From CAVSQX01 sp963730225 (lineage in GTDB: Bacteria; Planctomycetota; Phycisphaerae; Tepidisphaerales; Tepidisphaeraceae), in the NCBI GenBank assembly GCA_963730225.1, contig CAVSQX010000004.1, positions 868,001 through 932,000 on the forward strand: a DNA stretch of 64,000 nucleotides. Reading direction: 5' to 3'. Every line of letters starts with the position of its first letter. Within the stretch, counting starts at the first letter, position 1. Shown here in pieces: positions 1-8,753 of this stretch. The notes under the pieces were generated by a model. The model saw only the letters and a program-made list of their open reading frames with translations, ran no database searches and had not been told where the DNA came from. Position numbers and translations under genes: made by a program.

Positions 1-94
1 CAACTGAGTATGCCGATCGGTCGGATCGGCGTGCCTGGAGGATGCGTGAAAAGCGTTTGCCGACATGTGCGTCTCCAACGCGGCTATCTGCCGT

Positions 95-1192
95 CTACTC
101 CACGACAAGCTTGGCGTGCAGCTTTCCGGTTTTGTAAAGCTCCTGAATAATCGTAATCCGGTCCTCAGCGGGAACTTTCAGCTGGTCAAAAGCATTGGCC
201 AGATCCTGAAGGCGCGCTCCGCCCTGGTTGGTGGTATCCAGCGGAATCGCCTCGCTGGTCGTCAGTCGCGGATTGCGGACGCTGGGGATCGGTGTGGGAC
301 TGATGGTGGTAATGGTCAGCCCCTTATGACTGATGACAACCGGGCTGATCTCCACGTCGCCGGTGACGATCATCGTTCCGGTGCGTTCGTTGATTTGCAC
401 CTTCGCCTCGGTCGGCAGCATGGGCACCGGGAGCCGCAGAACTTCGGAGATGAAACTGTCCGGCCGATCGCGCTCGGTGGCGGGGATCGTCACGACCACA
501 TTCTTCGGGTCCAGCGCCACAGCGATCGTGTCGCCGGTGTCGCCGGCTTCGTTGATCAGCTTGGCAATCGTGCTGGCGGTGGTCCAACTGGCGGACGGAT
601 CGTCGAGAATCAGTGTGAATCGGCCGGCGCCGTCGATGAATTTGGCCGGCAGATCCACTTCCATTACGGCTCCGCCTTTGACGACCGCGGAGGTCGGCGT
701 ACTGGGATCTTCGATAACGACAGCGCCCTCGGCCAAGGCAAATGGAATCGGTTTGAGTGGATTACCCTCGTTGTCGTGCGGAATGAACGGCTGGCCGGTG
801 GGGCCAAGCATCGGCGAGATGAACAGCCGTCCACCGTGCAGGCTGGTGGCGGCTCCGTTGCTGGTGAGATAGACATCCAGATGATCGCCGTTGCGGCAGC
901 CGTTGGCGGGAATTGTCGCGGTAATGGTCACGATCGCCACGTTCTGGGCGTTGGCCAGATCGGTCACGCTGCTAGGATCGGCGAACTTGCTCAGCATGGA
1001 GACCAGCGGGCGGATCGCCGGCATGTACGCCCCACCGTCGCCGGTGCCCTTGAGTCCGACGACCAATCCCAGTCCGGCGATTACGTTGGTGCGTGAGCCG
1101 CCGATGCGCGTGATGTCCGCGACTTTCACCGCCTGGGCCGTCGAGGCGGCGGCGAGGATCAGAATCAGACAGAAAAATCGAATTGATTTCAT
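95..1192 (-). CDS. flgI: Flagellar P-ring protein FlgI
   Basis: This 365-residue protein matches FlgI, which assembles in the periplasm as the peptidoglycan-level ring around the flagellar rod. The N-terminus is a signal peptide (about residues 1-21, ending TAQA). The first mature residues, VKVADITRIGG, are typical of the family, followed by the LVVGLKGTGDGG region. The length is normal for FlgI (about 350-370). It follows flgH by 24 bases in the same direction, as in the usual F-G-A-H-I order, and the remaining 94 bases of the window beyond its stop hold no complete gene. A P-ring implies peptidoglycan in this cell. Confidence 0.95.
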   Translation of the reverse strand: MKSIRFFCLILILAAASTAQAVKVADITRIGGSRTNVIAGLGLVVGLKGTGDGGAYMPAIRPLVSMLSKFADPSSVTDLANAQNVAIVTITATIPANGCRNGDHLDVYLTSNGAATSLHGGRLFISPMLGPTGQPFIPHDNEGNPLKPIPFALAEGAVVIEDPSTPTSAVVKGGAVMEVDLPAKFIDGAGRFTLILDDPSASWTTASTIAKLINEAGDTGDTIAVALDPKNVVVTIPATERDRPDSFISEVLRLPVPMLPTEAKVQINERTGTMIVTGDVEISPVVISHKGLTITTISPTPIPSVRNPRLTTSEAIPLDTTNQGGARLQDLANAFDQLKVPAEDRITIIQELYKTGKLHAKLVVE

Positions 1193-1216
1193 TTCGGGCT
1201 CCGCCCGTGCGTCGGG

Positions 1217-1954
1217 CTAGAAAGGATTGAGCCAGTCCAGGAACCGGACGATCAGTCCGCGCTTGTTGCCGTCGTGCACCATCCCCTTGGTGACCTTCTG
1301 CAAATCCAGATCGTGCAGATCCGTGCTCAGCACACTGTTGCTGGCGTCGATGTCCTGCACTCGGCAGGTGCCGGTAAGAACGATCGTCTGATCCTCGTCG
1401 TCGTTTTTAATGTGCTTGCGGGCCTGAAGCACCAGCGTGCCGTTCGGCTTGACGTCGATGACTTCGGCCTCGACGCGCAGGGTTTCCGTGTCGCTGCGAT
1501 CCATCGCACCGGTTCCCTTGAAATCGCGCTCGCCTTCGAGCTTCAGCTCGACCGGATTGTTCGCCTGCCCTGTGCCGTGCAGGCTGAGGTGGGCCAGGTT
1601 CATCTGGATCCACTGATCCACCTTGGCATCGAAGTCGGCGTTTTTCTGCTCGTTGGTGTCGCCGGTCGATTGATAGCTGCTGGCTTCCTGGACGATGATG
1701 CTGACCAGATCGTGCTTCCGCAGCACCTTGGGCTCGGGCTCGGAAACAGCAAGCAGGTTATACGAAGGCGTTTTGACGTTTGGATCAGACGAAACCGACA
1801 TGGTCGCCTGCATCAGCGAACCGCCGCTGGCTTGCATCATCAGTTGCGTGTCGGGTGCGCGGGTTTCTGCCTGCGGCGAGGTGGCAGTCTGGGCCAATAC
1901 ACCGCCGCCGAGACTCAGCGTGGCGGTGGCGAAAATGACGTTGCGTCTGGACAT
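1217..1954 (-). CDS. flgH: Flagellar L-ring protein FlgH
   Basis: This 245-residue protein is the outer-membrane L-ring subunit. It has an N-terminal export signal ending near VLAQ. The core carries the family features VLRKHDLVSIIVQE, GTGAMDRSDT and the NGTLVLQARK segment. The C-terminus GLIVRFLDWLNPF is close to the terminal region of other FlgH proteins. A typical lipobox cysteine is not obvious, so it may be exported by signal peptidase I rather than as a lipoprotein. It lies between flgA and flgI with short gaps, consistent with one transcript. An L-ring supports a true outer membrane. Confidence 0.94.
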   Translation of the reverse strand: MSRRNVIFATATLSLGGGVLAQTATSPQAETRAPDTQLMMQASGGSLMQATMSVSSDPNVKTPSYNLLAVSEPEPKVLRKHDLVSIIVQEASSYQSTGDTNEQKNADFDAKVDQWIQMNLAHLSLHGTGQANNPVELKLEGERDFKGTGAMDRSDTETLRVEAEVIDVKPNGTLVLQARKHIKNDDEDQTIVLTGTCRVQDIDASNSVLSTDLHDLDLQKVTKGMVHDGNKRGLIVRFLDWLNPF

Positions 1955-1966
1955 CCACTTTCCTCG

Positions 1967-3133
1967 TTAGTTGGTTGCGCCGATCGTCGCGGTCTGCGGG
2001 CCGGTGAGCGTGACGTCGTAAACATCCCGCGTGTCTTCGTTGCGAACCTTGATCGTCTGGCCGTATGAGCCGCTCTCCATCGCGCGGGCCACGGTTCTGA
2101 TCTGCACGCTTCCCTGATTCAGCGTGACCGTCACGTACTGCCCGGACTTGGCTAGCGGCACCGACTCCACCAATTGAGCGGTGATGACCGTTCCGGCGGT
2201 TAGATCGCGGGCGGCCTCCTGGCCGATGATCTGCTGCCGGGTCAACAACAGTTCGGTGGGAAGCCGATCGATCAACACGCGGCGATCGTTCAGGTCCTCG
2301 TCGCGGAAGATTTCCTTGAACGTGACGGGCCGATCCAGAATCAATTGCTGCTGCCAGGCGCGGGCTTGTGCATCAACGCTGACTTTCTGCTGCCCGCCGC
2401 CGGTCAAAATGGTGACGTCCCAACTCACCTCTCCCAGATCGCGTACACGCCGCGGCTGAATGTCGAAATGGAAATTCGGCTCCGATAAATTCAACAGATT
2501 GGTGTCGTTCGCGCTGAAGCGAACCTGCAACTGCTGGATCGGCAGATTCAGCCGCTGAGAGAGATCGCCGAGCAACTCGTCGCGCAGCGTGCGAACAGCG
2601 ACGATCGGAGCAACCGGCTGCGTGGCGGAGATGGTCGCCGCGATTTGTTTTTTCGGCGCGACTTTTTGGTCGAGCCATTCCTGCAAGGCCTGGCGATCGC
2701 CGCTGGAAGGATCGCTGCGGGTGACCTTGCAGTCCGTTGCGCCGGAGAAATGGATGGCGCCCAGGTTGACGCCGGCGTCGCGCAGCGTGGCGCCGATTTG
2801 ATCGAGCGAAATGATCTTCGTGCTGCGATTGGCGTCGAAGCGATCGATGATCAGATCGGATACCTGCGCGAAGCATGGAGCGTCGTTGTCGGACCAGCGA
2901 CAGACTTGCCTGAGATGGATTTCCGGCCCGTAAATCGTGGCTTGTTGGCGTAGTTCCAAGGCGCCGGCGCCGGCGGAGAATGCCGATGGAGGCACGAATT
3001 GCTCGGTCGGCGCGGGGATCACATCCTGGCCAAAGCCCCATTGATGCAGGAGCGTCTGCGTGGCCCAGGCGAGAATCGTCAGCGCGATCAGGATCCTCAC
3101 TTTTTTCTTCGTGCTGATTGGCGAGCCGTTCAT
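1967..3133 (-). CDS. flgA: Flagellar P-ring assembly chaperone FlgA (SAF domain)
   Basis: This 388-residue protein is placed as FlgA by its position between flgG and flgH and by its C-terminal SAF/FlgA region. About the last 130 residues contain VTFKEIFRDEDLNDRR, ARDLTAGTVITAQLV and TVTLNQGSVQIRTVARA, the usual SAF fold. It is longer than enterobacterial FlgA (about 220) because of an N-terminal region of about 230 residues without a clear family match, a length seen in other non-enteric FlgA proteins. A membrane or signal segment lies at about residues 11-25. The product would chaperone FlgI polymerisation in the periplasm. Confidence 0.85.
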   Translation of the reverse strand: MNGSPISTKKKVRILIALTILAWATQTLLHQWGFGQDVIPAPTEQFVPPSAFSAGAGALELRQQATIYGPEIHLRQVCRWSDNDAPCFAQVSDLIIDRFDANRSTKIISLDQIGATLRDAGVNLGAIHFSGATDCKVTRSDPSSGDRQALQEWLDQKVAPKKQIAATISATQPVAPIVAVRTLRDELLGDLSQRLNLPIQQLQVRFSANDTNLLNLSEPNFHFDIQPRRVRDLGEVSWDVTILTGGGQQKVSVDAQARAWQQQLILDRPVTFKEIFRDEDLNDRRVLIDRLPTELLLTRQQIIGQEAARDLTAGTVITAQLVESVPLAKSGQYVTVTLNQGSVQIRTVARAMESGSYGQTIKVRNEDTRDVYDVTLTGPQTATIGATN

Positions 3134-3151
3134 GGCTGCTGCTCCAAAAAC

Positions 3152-3183
3152 ACGCGGCCCGGTGGGCCGCCGCTAAACGGCGG
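3152..3183 (-). repeat. GTTTAG-type palindromic repeat after flgG
   Basis: A hairpin (GCGGCCC, three-base loop, GGGCCGC) is followed by CGCTAAACGG. Read on the minus strand, the head CCGTTTAGCGG begins a few bases after the flgG stop codon. The same head with a variable GC-rich stem recurs near 18.49, 41.2 and 44.2 kb, so this is a dispersed REP-like element. There is no T tract, so a simple intrinsic terminator is unlikely. Confidence 0.7.
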
Positions 3184-3184
3184 A

Positions 3185-3994
3185 CTAGCTGCGCCGCAGG
3201 TTGCCGATGGTCTGCAACGCCTGGTCGGCCGTTTGGATCGATTGGCTGTTCAACTCGAACGAACGCTGTGTTTTGATCAATTGCACCAATTCTTTCACTG
3301 GATCGACGTTGCTCTCTTCCAGGAACCCCTGAAGGATGGTGCCCGCGCCGTTGTCTCCTGGCTTGGTCGGCAACGGGGGACCGCTGGCGTCGGTTTCGGT
3401 GTAAACGCTTCCGCCCAGCAGATTCAATCCCTGAGGGTTCACAAATTGGTAGAGTTGTAATTGCCCGGCGGTAGCCTGCTTGTTTGCGCCCAGCGGCTGA
3501 TATTGAATCGTGCCGTCGGTGGCGACCGTGATGTTGGTCGCGCCGGCGGGAATTGTGATCGGGGGAATCAGCGTGTAGCCGTCGCCCATGCCCAGCGTCA
3601 ACTGGTTCTGGTTGTTGATGTAGAAGCTGCCGTTGCGCGTGTAACCGGTGCCGTCGCCGATCGTGTTGAGGATTTTAACTTTGAAAAATCCGTTGCCCTG
3701 AATGCCCAGGTCCAGATTTCCGCCGGTGTTGTCCATGCTCCCCTGGCTCATGTCCAATTCCGTGTTGCTGATGCGCGTTCCAAGCCCGACGTAGATGCCG
3801 GCCGGCGACAAATCACCGGCGGTGTTGGTCGTGCCCGGCTGCTTGATCATCTGATACATCAGGTCTTCGAAATTGACCGTGCTGCGTTTGAACGCCTGCG
3901 TTTCGGCGTTGGCCAGATTGTTGGCAATCACGTCGATCGACGTGGACAACGCTCGCAAACCGGTGGCGGCAGAATTGAGTGCGGTTATCGCCAT
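3185..3994 (-). CDS. flgG: Flagellar distal rod protein FlgG
   Basis: This 269-residue protein is the distal rod protein. The N-terminus MAITALNSAATGLRALST followed by DVIANNLANAETQAFKR is the rod/hook signature that forms the coiled-coil with the C-terminus. The C-terminus contains ESNVDPVKELVQLIKTQR and SFELNSQSIQTADQALQTI, the matching terminal motif. The length is close to the usual 260. It sits immediately after flgF. The FlgG assignment rests on best fit to family length and order; FlgF and FlgG are paralogues. Confidence 0.93.
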   Translation of the reverse strand: MAITALNSAATGLRALSTSIDVIANNLANAETQAFKRSTVNFEDLMYQMIKQPGTTNTAGDLSPAGIYVGLGTRISNTELDMSQGSMDNTGGNLDLGIQGNGFFKVKILNTIGDGTGYTRNGSFYINNQNQLTLGMGDGYTLIPPITIPAGATNITVATDGTIQYQPLGANKQATAGQLQLYQFVNPQGLNLLGGSVYTETDASGPPLPTKPGDNGAGTILQGFLEESNVDPVKELVQLIKTQRSFELNSQSIQTADQALQTIGNLRRS

Positions 3995-4057
3995 GATCTT
4001 TCCAAACGTGTTATCGGACGGCGATTAGCGTTTTCGTGAATCGGCATCGAGGCTCGG

Positions 4058-4825
4058 TTAGCTGATCTTCCCAACGCTGTTCACCAGCTCGCCCAGCGTC
4101 TGATCCTGGTAGCGAATCATGTTGGCGTTGGCTTCCAATTGCCGCTGCGTGTCCATCAGCGCGGCCATTTCCGTGGCCGGATCAACGTTGGCGTTTTCGA
4201 TCCATTCGCTTCGCAGCGGGCTGTTCGAAGGAGAAAGCTGCGAAATGTCCGGCCCAGCCAGCAGCGTTCCGCCTTCCTTGTGTAATTGCGAGGGATCCGG
4301 CACGTCGAATAGGCCGATTCGCCCGGCCGCCTGACCCTTTTGAGTGATCTGCCCATCCTGAGCGATCGAGGTCACATCGCGCACCGTGCCATCAAGCCGA
4401 ATCGCCTTCCCCGAGGGATCGAGAACTTTCTGCCCGTGGCTGTTGGCCAGGATCAGGTATCCGTTGTTATCGATCATGAACCGGCCGTTGCGGGTGAGCA
4501 TCTGCTTGCCGTTGTCGTCGACGGCAAAATAACCGCTGCCGGTGACGGCCACGTCGAGATTGTTGCTGGTCTGTTCGAGCTCGCCGGGGCTGGTGTCCAC
4601 CGAGGTGGGCATCGCCAGCGTGCCGCCCCCGATGTTTTCCAGAAGCGGATCGGTCGAGTCGGACTCGCCCGGCATTTCCTGGAAAGCCGTCGGGCGCTCA
4701 CGGAAAAACGCCAAATCTCTTTTGAAGCCGATCGTTTGCGCGTTGGCCAGGTTGTTGGCGATCACATCCTGGCGATACGAATTGGTCATCACACCGGTCG
4801 CAGAGAGATAAAGACCGTACAGCAT
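4058..4825 (-). CDS. flgF: Flagellar proximal rod protein FlgF
   Basis: This 255-residue rod protein starts MLYGLYLSATGVMTNSYR and carries the DVIANNLANAQTIGFKRD signature. The C-terminus has the paired motif ENANVDPATEMAALMDTQRQ. It is shorter and more divergent than the following flgG and is the first large gene of the operon, which fits FlgF. A GAGG ribosome-binding site lies about seven bases before the ATG. The preceding small ORF on the same strand may be co-transcribed. Confidence 0.88.
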   Translation of the reverse strand: MLYGLYLSATGVMTNSYRQDVIANNLANAQTIGFKRDLAFFRERPTAFQEMPGESDSTDPLLENIGGGTLAMPTSVDTSPGELEQTSNNLDVAVTGSGYFAVDDNGKQMLTRNGRFMIDNNGYLILANSHGQKVLDPSGKAIRLDGTVRDVTSIAQDGQITQKGQAAGRIGLFDVPDPSQLHKEGGTLLAGPDISQLSPSNSPLRSEWIENANVDPATEMAALMDTQRQLEANANMIRYQDQTLGELVNSVGKIS

Positions 4826-4914
4826 GGCAAAACCTCAGCGCCAGCGAGCGGCATGTCGGGAGATGAAGAAGGAAGGGCCGACGCAACCAAGCGGCGCCGG
4901 CCGATCGGAGGCGC

Positions 4915-5167
4915 TCACTTGCCTCCGTTCGGCCGGCCGCCAACGGCAGCTGAGTCATCCGTGACCAGGTCGGCGCGACCGGCTCCGGCGCGAGCGCCGG
5001 AATCGACTGGCGCGAAGATCGGCTCGGCCGATCTCAACCCGCTGCCGGAGCGTTTGCTCCACCGTTCCATTCGGAAGTTGAGCCATGAACTGATGCATCG
5101 CCGCCGCCCGGCGCGCCGCTTGCACGATTCGCTCGCCCAGCGATGCGATGTCGCTAATCATGTCCAT
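4915..5167 (-). CDS. Small unknown protein leading the flagellar operon, one frameshift
   Basis: The first ORF starts MDMISDIASLGERIVQAARR and would read to a stop at 4955 in a low-complexity arginine/serine tail. If one base is restored near position 5005, the frame instead continues as RAPVDSGARAGAG and ends GGRPNGGK at 4915, a more plausible C-terminus of about 84 residues. It lies directly upstream of flgF and just downstream of a sigma54-like site, so it may be a flagellar accessory protein. I do not recognise the family. The frameshift could be an assembly error. Confidence 0.45.
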
Positions 5168-5205
5168 AGTCCAACTCCGAAAATAGCTCCAGACGGCCAG
5201 CCCAG

Positions 5206-5221
5206 TTCAACCCCCATGCCA
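5206..5221 (-). promoter_or_regulatory. Candidate sigma54 (-24/-12) promoter for the flagellar operon
   Basis: The minus strand reads TGGCATGGGGGTTGAA against the consensus TGGCAC-N5-TTGCW, with two mismatches. It lies about 40 bases upstream of the small ORF heading the flgFGAHI run. Sigma54 control of rod and ring genes is common in other phyla. The -12 GC dinucleotide reads GA here, which weakens the call. Confidence 0.35.
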
Positions 5222-5411
5222 AAGGATCCGCAGATGCCGCCCGGTACGGCGCTTCCTCGTCGACAGGAACAGGCACAAAACCTTTGAAATGCTGAGTTTA
5301 CGGAAGAATATCAATTCGGTGATTTTGCGGCCGAAGGACAACCGGCGGGTGAACTATCGGGCAGTGGAATCGCGCAGAATCTGCCGGTCCCCGGCGGATG
5401 CTGCGGAGGAT

Positions 5412-6302
5412 TCAAGGCGGGCTCGCAGAGCCGGAATCGTACGGGGCGTGAAGTTTTTCCAGCAACGCTTGCCGCTGGGCGGGGCTCATCTCTTGTACGG
5501 TCAGCGAGATCTTTCCGCTCTCGATGGAAACCGCCGTCAGCTTCATCGGATCGCTCCGGCCCGGGTGGCGCACATCGAATGGCATGAAAAGAACCGGCTC
5601 GGCGGGCTGGCGATTGAGGGCGGCCAGGACCAATTCGTTCATCCCCACCATCGCCGCCGCCGCGTCGGCCGCTCCGTCGGAGGAAATGTCGCTGGATTGC
5701 TGAAGGCCGGGCAGCTTGCGTTCCAGCGCGGAGGCAACTCGATCGCGCTGACGGGTCCACAGCGCCTCGGGCAGCGGCAGTATTCCGCCCAGAACTTTCT
5801 GGAGATTCATCTGCAATTTGCCCTGCTCGTCGATCTGCGGCTGAAATTCCATGCTCACCACCGTACCCATTTCCTTGACCGTCGCCGCCAGGATCAATTG
5901 ATTGTCGCGCAGCACCAGACGGGGATTGTCGACGTACTGCTCCAAGGCCGCGCGCCGACCGCCCGCGTCGGCCCATTTGTCGAAAAATGCATTCAGTTCC
6001 TCGTCGGTGAACTGGACCTGAAATGTCTCAGGGACAAGCGGCTTCGTAGCCGCAGGAGCATGTGTTGCGGATTCGGCCTGGCGCACGCGGCGAGCCCGGG
6101 CAGCGCCAACCCAGTCGTACACGCGGATGAGTTTGTCCTCGACGCTCGCCGCCGCCACTCGTTCGCGATCGGCCGAGTTTTCGCGGGGCCGATACCATTC
6201 CGGCGTGCCGCGAAGCAGGAACCAACCGGTAATCGCCGCCGCCAGGGCGATCAGAAACAGGATCAGCGCCGCACCGAGCAGAATTTTCAGCGTCCGGGCC
6301 AC
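5412..6302 (-). CDS. Membrane-anchored protein of unknown function
   Basis: This 296-residue protein has one N-terminal membrane segment (about residues 7-28) followed by a soluble domain that should face the periplasm. The domain contains FTDEELNAFFDKWAD and NPRLVLRDNQLILAATVKEMG, a pattern seen in planctomycete proteins that read like DUF2993- or YpmS-type lipid-facing modules. No catalytic motif is visible. The C-terminus EMSPAQRQALLEKLHAPYD is hydrophilic. It is divergently arranged with the small gene at 6393 and is not obviously part of the flagellar operon. Confidence 0.65.
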   Translation of the reverse strand: MARTLKILLGAALILFLIALAAAITGWFLLRGTPEWYRPRENSADRERVAAASVEDKLIRVYDWVGAARARRVRQAESATHAPAATKPLVPETFQVQFTDEELNAFFDKWADAGGRRAALEQYVDNPRLVLRDNQLILAATVKEMGTVVSMEFQPQIDEQGKLQMNLQKVLGGILPLPEALWTRQRDRVASALERKLPGLQQSSDISSDGAADAAAAMVGMNELVLAALNRQPAEPVLFMPFDVRHPGRSDPMKLTAVSIESGKISLTVQEMSPAQRQALLEKLHAPYDSGSASPP

Positions 6303-6392
6303 GGCCGGCGAATCTAACGGATGATCAAAAAATTCGATACGGCCCGCTCTTTTTCCCCGCCGCCGCCCGCTTTGCAGTGTAGAATTATCACG

Positions 6393-6752
6393 GTGAGCAA
6401 ATCAGCAAACCCAATGGTCTGGGCTCTTGCGTCGCAACTGCCGAACTTCGATGCGCGATCGAGCATTGCCATCGAGCGCGGATTTGCTCTGGCCGTGCGC
6501 GATCGGCTCCACGGGGGCATCCTGCGGCACTCGGATCGCGCCGCCCTGCTTCGCGCAGCACGCCGACTGAGCATCGAATCCTTTCGCGCCAATCTCATCA
6601 TTGCCCTGGTCCAGCGCGAAGTCGGCAACGGAAAATCGGATCCGATTCTTCGGATGCCGCGAAGGAAGCGTTCCTTAATTCCGATTGTGGCGACGCTGCT
6701 GGTGATCGAAGCGATCGCCGGCGCGGCTCTGTGGCGAATTTGGATCGGCTAG
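6393..6752 (+). CDS. Small tail-anchored membrane protein
   Basis: I chose the GTG at 6393 (MSKSANPMVWALASQ) because the upstream in-frame residues are low-complexity and overlap the start region of the divergent gene. The product is about 119 residues. It has a helical cytosolic part (SSIAIERGFALAVRDRL, AARRLSIESFRANLIIALVQ), a basic stretch PRRKRS, and one C-terminal membrane helix, so it looks tail-anchored. Its stop overlaps the convergent VWA gene by four bases. I do not recognise the family. Confidence 0.5.
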   Translation: MSKSANPMVWALASQLPNFDARSSIAIERGFALAVRDRLHGGILRHSDRAALLRAARRLSIESFRANLIIALVQREVGNGKSDPILRMPRRKRSLIPIVATLLVIEAIAGAALWRIWIG

Positions 6753-8746
6753 ATGTGAACGCGCCGCGTGTAAACCCACCACTCGATGAGCAACAGCGGA
6801 AGCGCAACACAGGCGACGAGCCACCACCACAATTCCAGCCGTGATTTGCCGCCCCCCGAGGCCAGGGCCTGCCCTACATTTCCCGGCGGAGCGTCGGCCG
6901 GGAGCAGATTGCTTTCGTTTTCATCCAGCATGTTCACGGCAATCTTCTCGTACTGCGGAACCGGCGGATCGGTGGTGTACAATCCGACTCGATCCAGCGC
7001 CGGCAGCGCGAAATCACCGGTGGCCGGCACCGGTATGTCGCGCGATCCCATCGGTCCGTTGAGCCGAATCGTCTTCACGTCTGCCCCATTCCGTTCCAAA
7101 TTCGAGCGCGGAATCCGCGGGGTGGCGCCCGGCGGATAGGACGGCCGGACATTCATGTCCGAGCCGAGCGCCAAATACTCCAGCGCGTTGTGCAGGAAGA
7201 TCGGAAACGTGATTTTCAAAGGCCAATTGCTGTCCAGCAGATCAAACGCGACGACCAGATGGGTGCGCCGGTCTTCGCGCTCCAGCACAATCATGGGCCC
7301 TTTCATTCCATCGACCAGAATCAGCGCCTCGGGCGGAAGGACGAGCTTGAGCATATGGGCCGCGTAGAGCTTGGCCATCGACAGATGCTGAAGCATCGGA
7401 TGATCGCGCTGCCAATCCAGCACGCCGATGTCGTCGATCAGCGTGTATTTGTCGTTTTCCTTTTCGGCCTGGAGCTTGCCCACCGTCGGCGCACAGCCGA
7501 AATAGATGAAGTTCCCCGCGTCGGGCATCCACTGCGGGTAATAGCGATCGAAGATAACAACGTCAAAATCTTTCGGATGCTTCTGCTCGTAGTCATCGGT
7601 CGACATCTGGACGGGATTCTTCAAATCCATCGAAGACATCATTCGCTCCAGATAATAATTGCCGTTGCTGACCAACAGAACCGCCAGCGATTTGGGCGGG
7701 GGCACGACGACCTGGGCTGAATCGTCGGCCGAGAGCATGTCGCCGTCTTTGTTCATCTGCTCGATTTTGATCACGCCGGCGTACGGCATATCGAGCGTGA
7801 ATTGCACGCTGTCCTTGTTCACGAACTGATCGTCTTTCTCGCCCGGGTGCTGCTTGAGCCAATTTGCATCGGTCCAGCGATCGGGCGCCAGCGAAACCGT
7901 TGCGACGCTGCGCAGGTTTCCATCGACGGTCAACTGCACGTCGGCATTGACGGGCTTGGACCCGAAATTCGCCAGCCGGGCGAAAACCTGCACCTGGATG
8001 GGATTGTCGTAGTTCCGCTTGGCGTCCAGCGCGACGATGGCGATATTGCTGGCCTGGTCGGAGCCGATCTTCTGGTATAGCAGATCGCCGTCCAGCCTCA
8101 GGTCGGCGCCGTCGAGCACTCGGCCATCGGAGAAGAGCCGCACATCGGGCCGGACATTGGACCGATTCTGCTCAGGAATGAATGCGGCCTGTGCGTCGGC
8201 CAACTGGAAACCCATCTTCAGCCGGGTCGGCCGATCCGTCGGCTCAATGTGGTCGATCGCATTTCGCAAAGCCTGCGTGTCGCTGGTGAATGACTGGACA
8301 ACTTCCGCGCTGTCGGCGAAGGCGATAACGGCGGCCTGGCCGTTTTTTTCCATGCCGGAGACAAAATCCTTCGCCTGCCGCTTGGCTTCGTCGAGGCGGG
8401 TTCGGCCGTTGGACTGATCGGTGGCATTCATCGAGCCCGAGCGATCGATCAGAATCACGCTGAGCCGTCCCGGCCCAGGCGTGTAATTTGCCACGGGGCG
8501 CGATAGCGCAAGACACAGAATCAGAAGCAGCAGCATCTGCAAGAACAGCAGCAGATTTTTTCGCAGCCGCTGGAATGGCGCATTCACCTGCAAATCCTGA
8601 ACGGCTTTCTTCCACAAAAACGTCGACGAAACCGGTATTTCGCGCCGCCGCAGTTTCAGAAAATACAAAATCAGCAACGACGGCACCGCCACCGCAGCGG
8701 TAATGAGCGCGGGAATCGGCGAGAGGAAGTGCGGGAACCAGGACAT
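6749..8746 (-). CDS. BatA/VWA-domain membrane protein
   Basis: The 665-residue protein begins with the BatA N-terminal pair of membrane helices (PALITAAVAVPSLLILYFLKL, then LLLFLQMLLLLILCLALSRP). A von Willebrand A domain follows, with the MIDAS motif DRSGSMNATD (DxSxS). A long periplasmic middle region leads to a last membrane helix near residues 640-660. Bat-type proteins usually work with a DUF58 protein and a MoxR ATPase. The DUF58 partner is upstream at 9206-10057, separated by the four-helix-bundle element; no moxR is in the window. The role is probably envelope maintenance or complex assembly, by family inference. Confidence 0.85.
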   Translation of the reverse strand: MSWFPHFLSPIPALITAAVAVPSLLILYFLKLRRREIPVSSTFLWKKAVQDLQVNAPFQRLRKNLLLFLQMLLLLILCLALSRPVANYTPGPGRLSVILIDRSGSMNATDQSNGRTRLDEAKRQAKDFVSGMEKNGQAAVIAFADSAEVVQSFTSDTQALRNAIDHIEPTDRPTRLKMGFQLADAQAAFIPEQNRSNVRPDVRLFSDGRVLDGADLRLDGDLLYQKIGSDQASNIAIVALDAKRNYDNPIQVQVFARLANFGSKPVNADVQLTVDGNLRSVATVSLAPDRWTDANWLKQHPGEKDDQFVNKDSVQFTLDMPYAGVIKIEQMNKDGDMLSADDSAQVVVPPPKSLAVLLVSNGNYYLERMMSSMDLKNPVQMSTDDYEQKHPKDFDVVIFDRYYPQWMPDAGNFIYFGCAPTVGKLQAEKENDKYTLIDDIGVLDWQRDHPMLQHLSMAKLYAAHMLKLVLPPEALILVDGMKGPMIVLEREDRRTHLVVAFDLLDSNWPLKITFPIFLHNALEYLALGSDMNVRPSYPPGATPRIPRSNLERNGADVKTIRLNGPMGSRDIPVPATGDFALPALDRVGLYTTDPPVPQYEKIAVNMLDENESNLLPADAPPGNVGQALASGGGKSRLELWWWLVACVALPLLLIEWWVYTRRVHI

Positions 8747-8753
8747 TGCGGGT

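Noticed and set aside
65..1096. A 343-residue plus-strand ORF opposite flgI
   Set aside because: It is the antisense shadow of flgI; its composition (Arg, Gly, His rich, no motif) is typical of GC-rich antisense frames.
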